Assembly (NCBI GenBank): GCA_047528255.1
Contig: CP180024.1
Span: 992,001-1,056,000, forward strand
Direction: 5' to 3'
Source of the DNA: G047528255 sp047528255
Lineage (GTDB): Bacteria; Bacteroidota; Bacteroidia; Flavobacteriales; Blattabacteriaceae
DNA: 64,000 bases
Below, one piece after another: positions 52,272-62,553 of the stretch. The first letter of the stretch is position 1. Each line of letters begins with the position of its first letter. Under the pieces are notes generated by a model, which had not been told where the DNA came from, did no database searches, and saw only the letters and a list, made by a program, of their open reading frames with translations. The translations under genes and the position numbers were made by a program.

Positions 52272-53482
52272 AAACTATTGTTTTAAGGTCGATTACATTT
52301 ATTCAACGTCCTAGATGGACTTCGTTGGAGAACGATAGAAATTTAACTTTTTCATATCGTATTCGATATACTATTGATCATAAAATAATTAATAATGTTT
52401 ATTTTTATGACAGCACATAATTATTCTACGGGAACAATACAAATTAAGCTTCATAACCTCCATAAGGTACTGGGCATGCAGACGAGCTAATCCTTTATAA
52501 CGAGCCTTTCCTGATCCAAACTAACGCTCTATACCACCAAAAGTACCTTCTTTACTACCCATCGGGTTTTACTCACTAGTTTGTTGAATAATATAGCTAT
52601 TCTAGCTAAGGGACAGTTACTATAAGTTTTCTTCTGTATACAGCCTTTGATGCTTCGACTATCAAAGTAAGAGACGTTAGCTGCTCTTGCTAACCTTTAT
52701 CTGAATATACTTTTTTGGTTTTATTCCCTATTTTGCTTATTAATGGCTTTAGTCCTCTACTATCATGCTTATTGGCTGCTACGATATCTAACTACTAGTC
52801 TCATTCCATTTTCAGCCCCCTATGTGCTTCTTGTATCCGTAGTAGAGCTTCTCATTTATTGAACCATTTACCTTGAGTATCTACTCCTTATTGATATTTT
52901 TTTTATCCTTACTTTTGTTTGATTGTTTTACTTTTTGCCCTATTTCTTCCGATACGATACTACGTAGTGTAGGAGGTTCTTTTAGAGCAAAGGGACTCAC
53001 TGTAATACTGGAATCTACTATGATACCTGTAACTATATCCTGATGCTTTTCTATTCTTTATTAAGCTTTTTCAGTAAACGCTCATATGCCTTTTTGGCTA
53101 CTATTTCATTGCAAAATTTGCATAGAGTCATATGATCTGGGATTTGATCTTCTAATCGAAAAAAACAAAAGAGTATGCAGCTCAGGGATTCTTTCACCAA
53201 TTTTTCCATTTCTACATCACTGAGATCATACTAGTTAATCAAAAGCATTCTTTTAACAACGATATTCCACCGCAGGTGGTGGACTTTTATTCCTTAATCA
53301 TTTTGATACATTTTTTTATTTATTTCTCCATCCCTTCCCAGTCGATCAAGTGTTCAAACTTTTGAAAAACTAACTTCTTCTGATAGAAGGTTCCACATAT
53401 AACTCACTAAAACTTATTTAAACGATGCTTCTGAGAATAGATCTAAATATTTTTTTTATTTTCTACTTCAAATATACGAAAT
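52272..53482 (-). mobile_element. Degenerate IS5-family copy lacking its 5' terminus
   Basis: 3' end GAAACTATTGTTTTAAGG at left. It runs to ...CAAATATACGAAAT, about 55 bases short of the 5' end, where another minus-strand copy starts. This is the one case here of nesting in the same orientation. Confidence 0.88.
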
Positions 53483-54044
53483 GAGACCATTGTTTTAATG
53501 GTGGATTACGTTTATTCAACCTCCTAGATCGGCTTCGTTAGAGAAAATGTAGATTTAGTATTTTACATTATATTCGAAATAATATTGATTATAAATTAAT
53601 TATATCTTCTTTATAAAGATTGCATAATAATTCCAGGAGAACGATACAAATTATACGCCATAACCTCCTAAAATTCTGGACATGCACACGAGCTAATCCT
53701 TTGTAACGCCCCTTTCCTGTCTAAACCAATACTTTATACTGCTAAAAGGCCGTTCTATTACCCATCGGGTTTTACTTACTAATTATTTTGAATAATATAG
53801 CTATCCATTCTTAATGGACGCTCCTATAGACTTTCTTCTGTATACGATATTTGATGCCTCGACTATGAAAATAGAGACACATTGGCTGGACCTTGATAAC
53901 CTTTTTCCACATATACTTCTCTGGGGCTAGGGGCTATAAACCTAGTTTGCTTATTAAGGCCTTTAGCTCTCTATTATCATTCTCATTGGTTGTTACGCTA
54001 TGTACTCTTAGTATATTCCATTTTTATCCAACCCTATGTGCTTC
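53483..54044 (-). mobile_element. IS5-family 3' part, minus strand
   Basis: From GAGACCATTGTTTTAATGG to ...CCCTATGTGCTTC, then a plus-strand 5' end begins. Confidence 0.87.
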
Positions 54045-56586
54045 GAGAATTTTTCATGGGAGAAAGAGATTAAAATATTTGTAAATCAATATATTATTTC
54101 GTATATTTGGAGTGTAAATATAAAAAAAATTCGGCTCTATACTCAGAAGAACCGCACAAATAAGATTTAGTGAACTAAATATAGAATGTTTATCAGAAGG
54201 AGTGAGTTTTTCAAAAAGTTAACAACTTTGATCGACTGAGAAGAGATGGAGAAAGAAATAAAAAAAATATATCAAAAAAGCTAGGGAATAAAAGGACAAC
54301 CTTTTTACAGTAGAATATTGTTATTTACGATGATGCTTTTGAGTAACTGGTATGATATCAGTGATGTAGCAAGGGAAGAATTGGTGAAAAAAAATACTTA
54401 AGCTGCATGCGCTTTTGTTATTTTCAATTGAAAGATCAGATCCCAGATCATACGAAATTATGCAGATTTCGTAATGAAATAGTAGCCAAAAAGGTATACG
54501 AGTGCTTACTGAAAAAGATCAATAAGGGTTTATAAAAGCATCTGGCTATACTTAAAACAGGATGATAGTAGATGACAGTATTACAATGAATCCCTTGCTC
54601 TCAAGGAGCTCCTACCTAGGTAGTTGAGGATCGGAAGGAAGAGGGCAAAAGCAAATCACTCAAAAAAAAGCAAGAACAAAAAAAAGAGATTCAATCAGGC
54701 GTAGATATTAAAGGAGAATGGCTCAAGAAATCAGGTGAACTCTACTATAAATACAAGAAGCACATAGAGGGGGATAAAAATGGAATGATACTAGTAGTAC
54801 GTAGCGTAGCAGACAATGAGCATGATAGTAGAGGGCTAAAGGCATGAGACCATTGTGTTAATGTTGGATTACGTTTATTTAGCCTCCTAGATGGCTTCGT
54901 TAGAGAAAACGAATATTTAGTCTTTCACATTGTATTCGAAAAATATTGATTATAAATTAATTAATTATATTTATTTTTATGGACAGGGCATAATAATTCT
55001 AGGGGAATGATATAAATTATGAGCCATAGCTTCCATAAGACGCTAGGCATGCACACGAGCTAGTCCTTTGTAACGAGCCTTTCCTAATCCAAACCAACGC
55101 TTTATACTTTCAAAAGTAAGCTCTACTACCTATCGGGTTTTACTCACTAATTATGTTGAATAATATAGCTATCCTACTTAAGGGAGGGGCCTATAGGTTT
55201 TCTTCTGTATACGGTCTTTGATGCCTCTACTATGAAAATAAGACACGTTAGCTGTCACTTGCTAACCTTTATCTGCATATATTTCTCTTGGTTTATATCC
55301 TAGTTTGCTTATTAATAGGTTTAGCCCTCTACTATCACGCTGATTGGCTTCTACCCTATATACAGCTAGTATCATTCTATTTTTATCCAGCCCTATGTGC
55401 TTCTTGTATGCTTAATAGAGTTTATCTAATTTTTTGAGCCATTTTCCTTGAGTGTCTACTCCTGATTGAGTCCTTTTTTTACCCTTGTTTTTCTTTGACT
55501 AATTTGCGTTTTCCCTTCTTCCTTCCTATCCTTCACTACGTGGGTAGGAACTCCATTGGGAGCAGTGGGAATCACTGTAATACTGGCATTCACTATAACG
55601 CCTGTTTTAACTATAGCCTGATGCTTTTCTAATTTTTTATTGATCTTTTTCAGTAAGCGCTCATATGCCTTTTTGGCTACTATTTCATTGCTAAATCTGC
55701 ATAGAGTCGTATAATCTGGGATCTTTTCTTCCAATAGAAAACCAAAAAAGCGCATGAAACTCAAGGATTCTTTCACCAATTCTTCTGTTCCTACATTACT
55801 TATATCATACCAGTGACACAAAAGCATCATCTTAAATAACGATACTCCACTGTAAACAGGTGGCCTTTTATTCCCTGGCCTTTTTGATATATTTTTCTTA
55901 TTTCTTTTTCTATCCCTTCCGAGTGGCTCAAGGTGTTTAACCTTTTGAAAAACTCACTCCTTCTGCTAGAACGTTCCATATATAGTTCACTAAAGCTTAT
56001 TTGTGCGGTGCTTCTGAGCATAGAGCCGAATTTTTTTATTTTATATTCCAATATATACGAAACAATATATTGATTTACAAATATTTTAAACTCCTTATTC
56101 CATGCATCGTTCTCAGAATTAATAAGTAAACTAGGATATAAATTCAGAGAAGTATATACAAAAAAAGGTTCCACGTTCCAGCCAACGTGTTTTACTTTCA
56201 TAATCGAGGCATCAAAGACCGTATACAGAATAAAACCTATAGGACCTTCACTTAAGTAGGGTAGATATATTATTTAACAAATTAGTGAGTAAAACCCGAT
56301 AGGTAGTAGAACGTACTTTTGATAGTGTAAAGAGTTAGTTTAGATCAATCAAGGCTCGTTACAAAGGATTAGCTCGTGTGTATAACCCATATCTTATGGA
56401 GGCTATGGGCATAATTTCTATCGTTCCCTTAGATTATTATGCGCTGTCCATAAAAACAGATATAATTAATTAACTTATAATCAATTCTTTTAGAATACAA
56501 TATGAAAGACTAAATCTACATTTTCTCTAATGAATCCATCTAGGATTGGCTGAATAAACGTAATACACCATTAACACAATGGTCTC
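54045..56586 (+). mobile_element. Degenerate IS5-family copy, plus strand, split by nested copy M
   Basis: The outer element occupies 54045-54845 and 56115-56586. It starts GAGAATTTTTCATGG and ends CACAATGGTCTC. The halves join in the LKPLISKLGYK codons and together span about 1.27 kb. Transposase is frameshifted. The 3' end faces purD at 129 bases. Confidence 0.9.
54846..56114 (-). mobile_element. Nested degenerate IS5-family copy M, full length
   Basis: 3' end GAGACCATTGTGTTAATG at left, 5' end ATGCATCGTTCTC at right. Two adjacent 124-codon stretches (55456-55830 and 55827-56201) hold the N-terminal half of the transposase in two frames, so few changes separate it from an open frame there. 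No exact target duplication is visible. Confidence 0.92.
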
Positions 56587-56667
56587 ACTTTATGCAAGCG
56601 CACATTATCGCGATGAGCTTAAGTGTTTAAGGGATGTATCTGTCATTAGCCTTAGAATGAGATTCAC

Positions 56668-56675
56668 TACCTTTG
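56668..56675 (+). promoter_or_regulatory. Putative -7 element of purD
   Basis: TACCTTTG, an exact TAnnTTTG match, 41-48 bases before the ATG. No TTTG -33 box at the usual distance. Confidence 0.4.
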
Positions 56676-56715
56676 TGAGGAAAAATTTGAATTTTTATTC
56701 GTTCCAAAAAGGTAA

Positions 56716-57948
56716 ATGAAGATACTTATTGTAGGGGCCGGAGGTCGTGAACATGCCATCGGCCGTGAGTTATTGAAAAACACTAGAGTTCATCAACTTT
56801 ATTTCGCCCCAGGAAATGGAGGAACGGCCCGGATGGGAGAAAATATCCCGATTTATGACATCAAATCTTTCTGTAAATTTGCCGAGAAGCAGCAGGTGGA
56901 TTTGACCATCGTGGGCTCAGAGCCTTTTTTGGCTAAAGGTATTGTCGATGTCTTTCAAGCGGCCGGTTTGAAAATATTCGGTCCAGATCTTCGCTCCGCT
57001 CGGCTTGAGAGCAGCAAGGTTTCGGCTAAATCTTTTATGAAAAAATACGGAGTGCGCACTGCAGCTCATCAAAGCTTTTCGAATCATGCTGAGGCTTTGA
57101 ATCATCTCTCGCAAGTCAATTATCCCCTGGTCATCAAAGCCAGCGGGTTGGCTTCTGGCAAGGGGGTGGTGATTACCAAAAATCTGAGTGAGGCCCGATC
57201 GACTTTAGATGCCATGATGGAGAAAAAAATTTTCGGGGCTTCGGGTTGTGAAGTAGTAATCGAAGAATTTTTGGAAGGATACGAAGCCTCAATTTTATCT
57301 ATTTTTAACGGTAAGTGCATTGTCCCCTTTCTTTCGGCTAAAGATCATAAAAAGATCGGAGAGGGAGAGCAAGGTTTCAATACCGGAGGGATGGGAGCGA
57401 TCGCTCCGAATCCGTACATAACAGATGAGATATGGGTTGATTTTCAAAGAAATATACTGCAACCGACTTTGAAAGGACTGTTGGCGGAAGGATGGATTTT
57501 TTCCGGGGTGGTCTTTTTCGGTTTGATGCTTACTGCAAAAGGGATATATTTATTGGAATACAATCTTCGTATGGGAGATCCCGAGACTCAGGTCCTCTTA
57601 CCTTTGATGGAAAGTGATCTTTTGGAGTTAATTGAAAAAGCTCTTCACGGAGAAGATTTTTCCATATCGTGGAAAAAAGCCTATTCCTGTTGCGTGGTCG
57701 TGGCTTCCAAAGGATATCCCGAGAAGTATGAAAAGGGAAAAATCATCTCGGGTCTGGATCTTTTGGAGTGTCCTTATTACGTTGCCGGAGCTCAGAGGAT
57801 AGACCATCAATGGATCACCTCAGGCGGACGGGTGTTAAATGTGGTCGGTATAGGCAACTCTGCCCAAGCAGCTCGTCAATCAGCCTATCGAGAAGTGGAA
57901 AAAATCTCTTTTGATGGGGCATATTTCCGAAAAGATATCGGACTTTAA
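56716..57948 (+). CDS. purD: Phosphoribosylamine-glycine ligase
   Basis: Joins phosphoribosylamine and glycine with ATP, the second step of purine synthesis. The 410-residue ATP-grasp product has ILIVGAGGREHAI at the N-terminus, the ATP-binding KASGLASGKGVVI near residue 142, EEFLEGYEASI near 190, GMGAIAPNPYI near 228 and LLEYNLRMGDPETQVLLP near 280. It is a little shorter than most GARS enzymes but complete. guaA follows after 37 bases on the same strand, and the two purine genes are probably cotranscribed. Confidence 0.97.
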   Translation: MKILIVGAGGREHAIGRELLKNTRVHQLYFAPGNGGTARMGENIPIYDIKSFCKFAEKQQVDLTIVGSEPFLAKGIVDVFQAAGLKIFGPDLRSARLESSKVSAKSFMKKYGVRTAAHQSFSNHAEALNHLSQVNYPLVIKASGLASGKGVVITKNLSEARSTLDAMMEKKIFGASGCEVVIEEFLEGYEASILSIFNGKCIVPFLSAKDHKKIGEGEQGFNTGGMGAIAPNPYITDEIWVDFQRNILQPTLKGLLAEGWIFSGVVFFGLMLTAKGIYLLEYNLRMGDPETQVLLPLMESDLLELIEKALHGEDFSISWKKAYSCCVVVASKGYPEKYEKGKIISGLDLLECPYYVAGAQRIDHQWITSGGRVLNVVGIGNSAQAARQSAYREVEKISFDGAYFRKDIGL

Positions 57949-57985
57949 GAATCTGTCTCACGACGTTCATAATTTTACTTAAAAT

Positions 57986-59524
57986 ATGAAACAACACGGT
58001 ATCGTCATTTTGGATTTCGGATCACAGTACAACCGGCTTATCGCTCGGAGAATACGAGAGATGAGAGTTTATGCTGAGGTTATTCCGTATAACAGTTCAT
58101 TAGAAGACATCGTTTCGCGACGCCCCAAAGGAATTATACTCTCCGGTGGCCCTTCTTCAGTGCATGAAGATAGAGTCCATTTGATATCCAAGGATATTTT
58201 TGAGATTAATGTTCCGGTGCTCGGAATTTGTTACGGTATGCAATTAATCTCTCACATTTTTGGCGGTTTGGTTAATAAAGGGGAGCAGGGACAGTATGGC
58301 CAGTGCGATTTCATTGTCGACGATCCGAATGATCATTTGTTGCGTGGCATGCCCGAGAAATCCACGGTTTGGATGAGTCATTTTGATGAAGTTAATAAAA
58401 AGCCTGAAGATTTCAAAATCGTCGGGCACACTGCTCATTGTGTCGCCGCTCTTTCTTGTGAAGATCGGAATATATACGCAGTGCAATTTCATCCGGAGGT
58501 TTCTCACACTGTTTACGGTACTACTATTTTGAATAATTTTGTTTTCGGTATTTGTCGTTGTGAACAGAATTGGGAGTTCGATAACTTTATTCAAAAGTCC
58601 ATACAAGAGATTCGAACGATCGTAGGAGATAAAAAGGTTATTCTTGGACTTTCGGGCGGAGTAGATTCTTCTGTTGCAGCGGTCTTGATCCATAAGGCTA
58701 TCGGAGACGCTCTCACGTGTATATTTATTGATACAGGACTGTTGCGAAAGGATGAAGCCAAAAATATAATGGATACTTACGGAACGAACTATCACATGGA
58801 CATTCGTTGTTTCGAGGCTAAAGAGCGTTTTCTTTCTCGTTTAGAAGGAGTTTCCGATCCGGAAGAGAAACGAAAAATCGTTGGACGAGAGTTCGTCTCC
58901 GTTTTTCAAGAAGAGGCCACCAAGATTCCGGAGGTTGCTTTTTTGGCTCAGGGAACCATTTATCCCGATGTGATCGAGTCTACTTCAATAAAAGCGCCTT
59001 CAGCTATGATCAAGTCCCATCACAATGTGGGCGGACTGCCCGAGAAAATGCATTTAAAACTTTTAGAACCTTTGAGGAATCTTTTTAAGGATGAGGTGCG
59101 CAAAGTAGGCTCCAATTTAGGCATCCCGAAGGGAATAATCTATCGACATCCCTTTCCCGGGCCGGGTCTAGGAATCCGTATACTTGGAGAAGTTACTCGG
59201 GAGAAGGTTGCCATTTTACAAGCGGCAGACGCTATTTTTATAGAAGAGTTACAGGGTCATAAATTGTATGATAAGGTAAGTCAGGCCTTTGTGGTATTGT
59301 TGCCCGTAAAGTCTGTCGGGGTGATGGGCGACGTGCGCACTTATGAGTATACAGCGGTGTTGCGTGCGGCAAACACCATTGATTTCATGACAGCTACTTG
59401 GTCGCGTTTGCCATATGATTTTTTAGAAAAAGTCTCCGGAACGATCATCAACAAAGTGAAGGGCATCAATCGGGTCACTTACGATATCAGCTCAAAACCT
59501 CCGGCTACTATAGAATGGGAATGA
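57986..59524 (+). CDS. guaA: GMP synthase (glutamine-hydrolysing)
   Basis: Aminates XMP to GMP, using ammonia released from glutamine. The 512-residue product has both parts. The N-terminal class I glutamine amidotransferase carries the nucleophile in LGICYGMQL near residue 80 and the HxE pair in FHPEVSH near 170. The C-terminal synthetase has the PP-loop LSGGVDSS near 222, IFIDTGLLRKDEA, and the dimerisation domain ending in KPPATIEWE, the canonical GuaA C-terminus. It follows purD closely. Fully intact. Confidence 0.98.
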   Translation: MKQHGIVILDFGSQYNRLIARRIREMRVYAEVIPYNSSLEDIVSRRPKGIILSGGPSSVHEDRVHLISKDIFEINVPVLGICYGMQLISHIFGGLVNKGEQGQYGQCDFIVDDPNDHLLRGMPEKSTVWMSHFDEVNKKPEDFKIVGHTAHCVAALSCEDRNIYAVQFHPEVSHTVYGTTILNNFVFGICRCEQNWEFDNFIQKSIQEIRTIVGDKKVILGLSGGVDSSVAAVLIHKAIGDALTCIFIDTGLLRKDEAKNIMDTYGTNYHMDIRCFEAKERFLSRLEGVSDPEEKRKIVGREFVSVFQEEATKIPEVAFLAQGTIYPDVIESTSIKAPSAMIKSHHNVGGLPEKMHLKLLEPLRNLFKDEVRKVGSNLGIPKGIIYRHPFPGPGLGIRILGEVTREKVAILQAADAIFIEELQGHKLYDKVSQAFVVLLPVKSVGVMGDVRTYEYTAVLRAANTIDFMTATWSRLPYDFLEKVSGTIINKVKGINRVTYDISSKPPATIEWE

Positions 59525-59635
59525 AATCTGTATCGTTTTTTATAATGATAGGAAGATAATTATTCCAAATATATCTATTTTTAGACCAAGATCTTCGTTA
59601 TGTTTCACCAGTTTTATTGAAAGGAAAGGAAATAA

Positions 59636-59843
59636 GGTATCATCTTCGGTGCGTTGGATGAGAATTCTATGTTTAGAAAGTGGCTGAATATGCATATCAA
59701 AAAGCCTCCTCTTTTGTTCTGAGCAATGCTCCTATAGTTTTTAGGATGGGAAAGATCGCTCAATTGAAAAAAGAAACTCAAGTGGTGGTGATCCCTTCGG
59801 GCTCTATTTCCATCGAAGAAATTGAAAATATTTTTGATGAATC
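59636..59843 (+). pseudogene. Unrecognised degraded gene remnant cut by IS
   Basis: Coding-like sequence on the plus strand in two frames: GIIFGALDENSMFRK, then a frameshift near 59681, then VAEYAYQKASSFVLSNAP and IVFRMGKIAQLKKE, then TQVVVIPSGSISIEEI, running into the IS at 59844. No start codon or continuation beyond the IS is seen. The residue mix and lack of stops after the frameshift suggest a real gene lost recently. I do not recognise the family. The 110 bases before it (59525-59635) hold nothing that I can identify. Confidence 0.5.
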
Positions 59844-61113
59844 GAGAGCATTATGTTAATGGTGGATTACGTCTATTCACCCTCCTATATGGGATCGTTA
59901 GAGAACGATGTGGATTTAGTATTTTACATTATATTCGAAAACTTTTGATTGTAAATTAATTAATTATATCTATTTTTATGGAAATCGTATAATAATTCCA
60001 GGGGAACGATACAAATTATGAGCCATAGCCTCCATAAGATGCTGGACATGCACACGATCTAATCCTTTGTAACGAGCTTTTCTTAATACAAACCAACGCT
60101 TTATACTGTAAAAAATAGGCTCTCTTCCCATCGGGTTTTACTCACTAATTTGTTGAATAATACAGCTATCCTACTTAAGGAACGGTTCCTATAGACTTTC
60201 TTATATATACGGTCTTTGATACCTCGACTATGAAAGTAAAACACGTTGGTTGGAGGTTGGTAACCTTTTTCTGCATATTCTTCTCTGGGTTTATATCCTA
60301 GTTTGCTTACTGATAGATTTAGGCATCTATCTATCATGTTCATTGGCTGCTACGCTATGTACTGCTAGTATCATTCCATTTTTTATCCACCCCTATGTGC
60401 TTTTCTATCCGTAGTAGAGTTTACCTGAATTTTTTCAGCTATTTTCTTTGAGTATCTACTCCTGATTAAGTCTCTTTTTTACTCTTTTTTTTTTGCTGAT
60501 TTGCTTTTAGACCCTTTTCCTTCCGATCCTCCACTACGGGGTAGGCGTTCCCTTGATAGCAAAGCCGCTCACTGTAATACTGGTATCTACTATCACTCCT
60601 GTTTTAACTATCGCCTGGGGATGCTTTCTAATTTCTTATTGATCTTTTTCAATAATCGCTCATATGTCTTTTTGGCTACTATTTCATTCCGAACTCTGCA
60701 TAGAGTCGTATAATATAGGATTTGATCTTCCAATCAAAAATCACAAAATATTATACAGTCTATGGAATATTTTACCAATTCTTCCGTTCCTACATCACTG
60801 ATATCATACCAGTGAATCAAAAGCATCATCTTAAATAACGATATTCCACTGTAAGCAGGTTGGCCTTTATTCCCTGGTCTTTTTCATATATTTTTCTTAT
60901 TTTTTTCTACATACATTTCCGAGTGGATCAAGGTGTTTAACCTTTTAAAAAACTCACTCCTTCTGGTAGAACGTCCATATATAGTTCACTAAAACTTATT
61001 TTGTGCGTTTCTTCTGAGCATAGACCCGAATTTTTTTATTTTCTATTCCAAAGTAACGAAACAATATATTGATTTACAAATATTTTAACCTAATTTTCCC
61101 ATGCAACGTTCTC
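59844..61113 (-). mobile_element. Degenerate IS5-family copy N, full length
   Basis: 3' end GAGAGCATTATGTTAATGG at left, 5' end ATGCAACGTTCTC at right, 1.27 kb. Transposase broken; an 80-codon stretch at 60101-60343 covers the YAEKGYQ region. Confidence 0.92.
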
Positions 61114-61491
61114 GTTTCGAGACCATATACAGAAGAAAGCCTATAGCCCCCTCCCTTAAATAGGGATAGCTATATCATTCAACAAATTAGTGAGTAAAAC
61201 CCGATGGGTAATAGAACGTACTTTATAGCAGTATAAAGCGTTGGGTTATATCAATAAAAGATCGTTACAAAGGATTAGCTCGTGTACATGCCTAGCCTCT
61301 TATGGAGGAATCTCTCATAATTTGTATCGTTCCTCTGGGATTACTGTGCGCTATTCATAAAAATAGATATAATTAATTAGTTTATACTTAATATTATTTC
61401 GAATATGATCTGAAAGAGTAAATCTACATGTTTTCCAACGAAGCCATCTAGGAAGATGAATAAAGGTAATTCACCATAATACAATGGTCTC
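61114..61491 (+). mobile_element. IS5-family 3' fragment, plus strand
   Basis: Starts in the RGIKDRIQKK codons (GTTTCGAGACCATATACAG) directly behind the 5' end of copy N and ends TACAATGGTCTC. Its 3' end faces ddl at 72 bases. Confidence 0.87.
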
Positions 61492-61530
61492 GTAAAACAA
61501 ACCAAGAACGATGAGACGGATAAAAAGCGG

Positions 61531-61538
61531 TAAATTTG
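61531..61538 (+). promoter_or_regulatory. Putative -7 element of ddl
   Basis: TAAATTTG, an exact TAnnTTTG match, 26-33 bases before the ATG at 61564 and 40 bases after the IS end. No TTTG -33 box is evident. Confidence 0.45.
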
Positions 61539-61563
61539 TGTTCGTGACTCTTAATTGATTCGA

Positions 61564-62553
61564 ATGAAGAAGGTAGCCATCGTCATGGGCGGATACACTG
61601 GGGAGTCCGCTATATCTTTACAAAGCGGGCAAACTGTTTTTGAAAATATCAACCGTGAGAAGTTTCATCCGTACAAAATTCATTTATTCAAATACAAATG
61701 GGCTCTTGTAGATGACAACGGTTACGAATACCCTATCAATCGGCATGATTTTTCAGCCGAAGTGGAGGGGGAGCTTCTCAAATTTGACGTTGTATTCAAC
61801 GCCATTCACGGAACTCCGGGCGAAGATGGTTACCTACAAGCTTATTTCCACCTGATCAGGTTGCCTTATACGGGTTGTGATTTCTATCGGTCAGTGTTGA
61901 CTTTAAACAAAAGGGATTGCCTAAGTTTGCTTGGCGCATTGGGCATCAAGACAGCGTCTTCGTATTATTTGGACAAAGGACAAGAATTTTCTGTGGAGGC
62001 TATAGTACAAAAAGTAGGACTTCCTTGTTTTGTTAAGCCGAGCCGATTGGGCTCAAGCTTAGGTATCTCGAAAGTGTCTGAAAAAAAAAAACTGCCCCCT
62101 GCGATAGAAAAAGCTTTCCGAGAAGATGAAGAAATTCTTATTGAAAGTTTCCTTAATGGCACGGAAGTCTCCGTGGGAGTCATTGAATATCAAGGCGAAA
62201 TCAGAGTATTGCCGATTACGGAAATCGTCAGTGAAAACGAATTTTTCGACTATGAAGCAAAATATCTGGGCCGATCACAAGAAATTACTCCGGCACGTTT
62301 ACCACCCGAAGTGGCGCAAAGAGTTACGGAAATGGCGGAAGAAGTATATCTTCTGCTGAAGATGTCTGGTTTGTCGCGTTCAGAATATATTATCGTTGAT
62401 GGAACGCCTTACTTTTTGGAGATGAATACCATACCTGGTCTCGCTCCCGAGAGCATTTTGCCCCAACAAGCCCGACAGGCAGGCATTTCTTTAATGGAAC
62501 TATTCGGAGATATGTTACAGAGGGCTTTGGATAAAAAACAAAGTCTACTGTGA
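61564..62553 (+). CDS. ddl: D-alanine-D-alanine ligase
   Basis: Makes the D-Ala-D-Ala dipeptide for peptidoglycan. The product is 329 residues from the ATG at 61564. An in-frame TTG at 61555 would add three residues, but the family start MKKVAIVMGGYTGE fits the ATG. ATP-grasp motifs are HGTPGEDGYLQ near residue 80, CFVKPSRLGSSLGISKV near 160, ILIESFLNGTEVSVGV near 190, and FLEMNTIPGLAPESILPQQA near 290. The stop overlaps the GTG start of the downstream gene by four bases (GTGA), so translation is probably coupled. Its presence, with ftsA and ftsZ, implies a cell wall. Confidence 0.97.
   Translation: MKKVAIVMGGYTGESAISLQSGQTVFENINREKFHPYKIHLFKYKWALVDDNGYEYPINRHDFSAEVEGELLKFDVVFNAIHGTPGEDGYLQAYFHLIRLPYTGCDFYRSVLTLNKRDCLSLLGALGIKTASSYYLDKGQEFSVEAIVQKVGLPCFVKPSRLGSSLGISKVSEKKKLPPAIEKAFREDEEILIESFLNGTEVSVGVIEYQGEIRVLPITEIVSENEFFDYEAKYLGRSQEITPARLPPEVAQRVTEMAEEVYLLLKMSGLSRSEYIIVDGTPYFLEMNTIPGLAPESILPQQARQAGISLMELFGDMLQRALDKKQSLL

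Noticed and set aside
2497..61491. Repeated units at short intervals might suggest a CRISPR array or phage region
   Set aside because: The repeats are 1.27-kb IS copies and their fragments; there are no regular short repeats with unique spacers and no cas or phage genes.
61555..61563. TTG start for ddl three codons upstream
   Set aside because: The ATG at 61564 gives the conserved N-terminus and the usual spacing to the -7 element.
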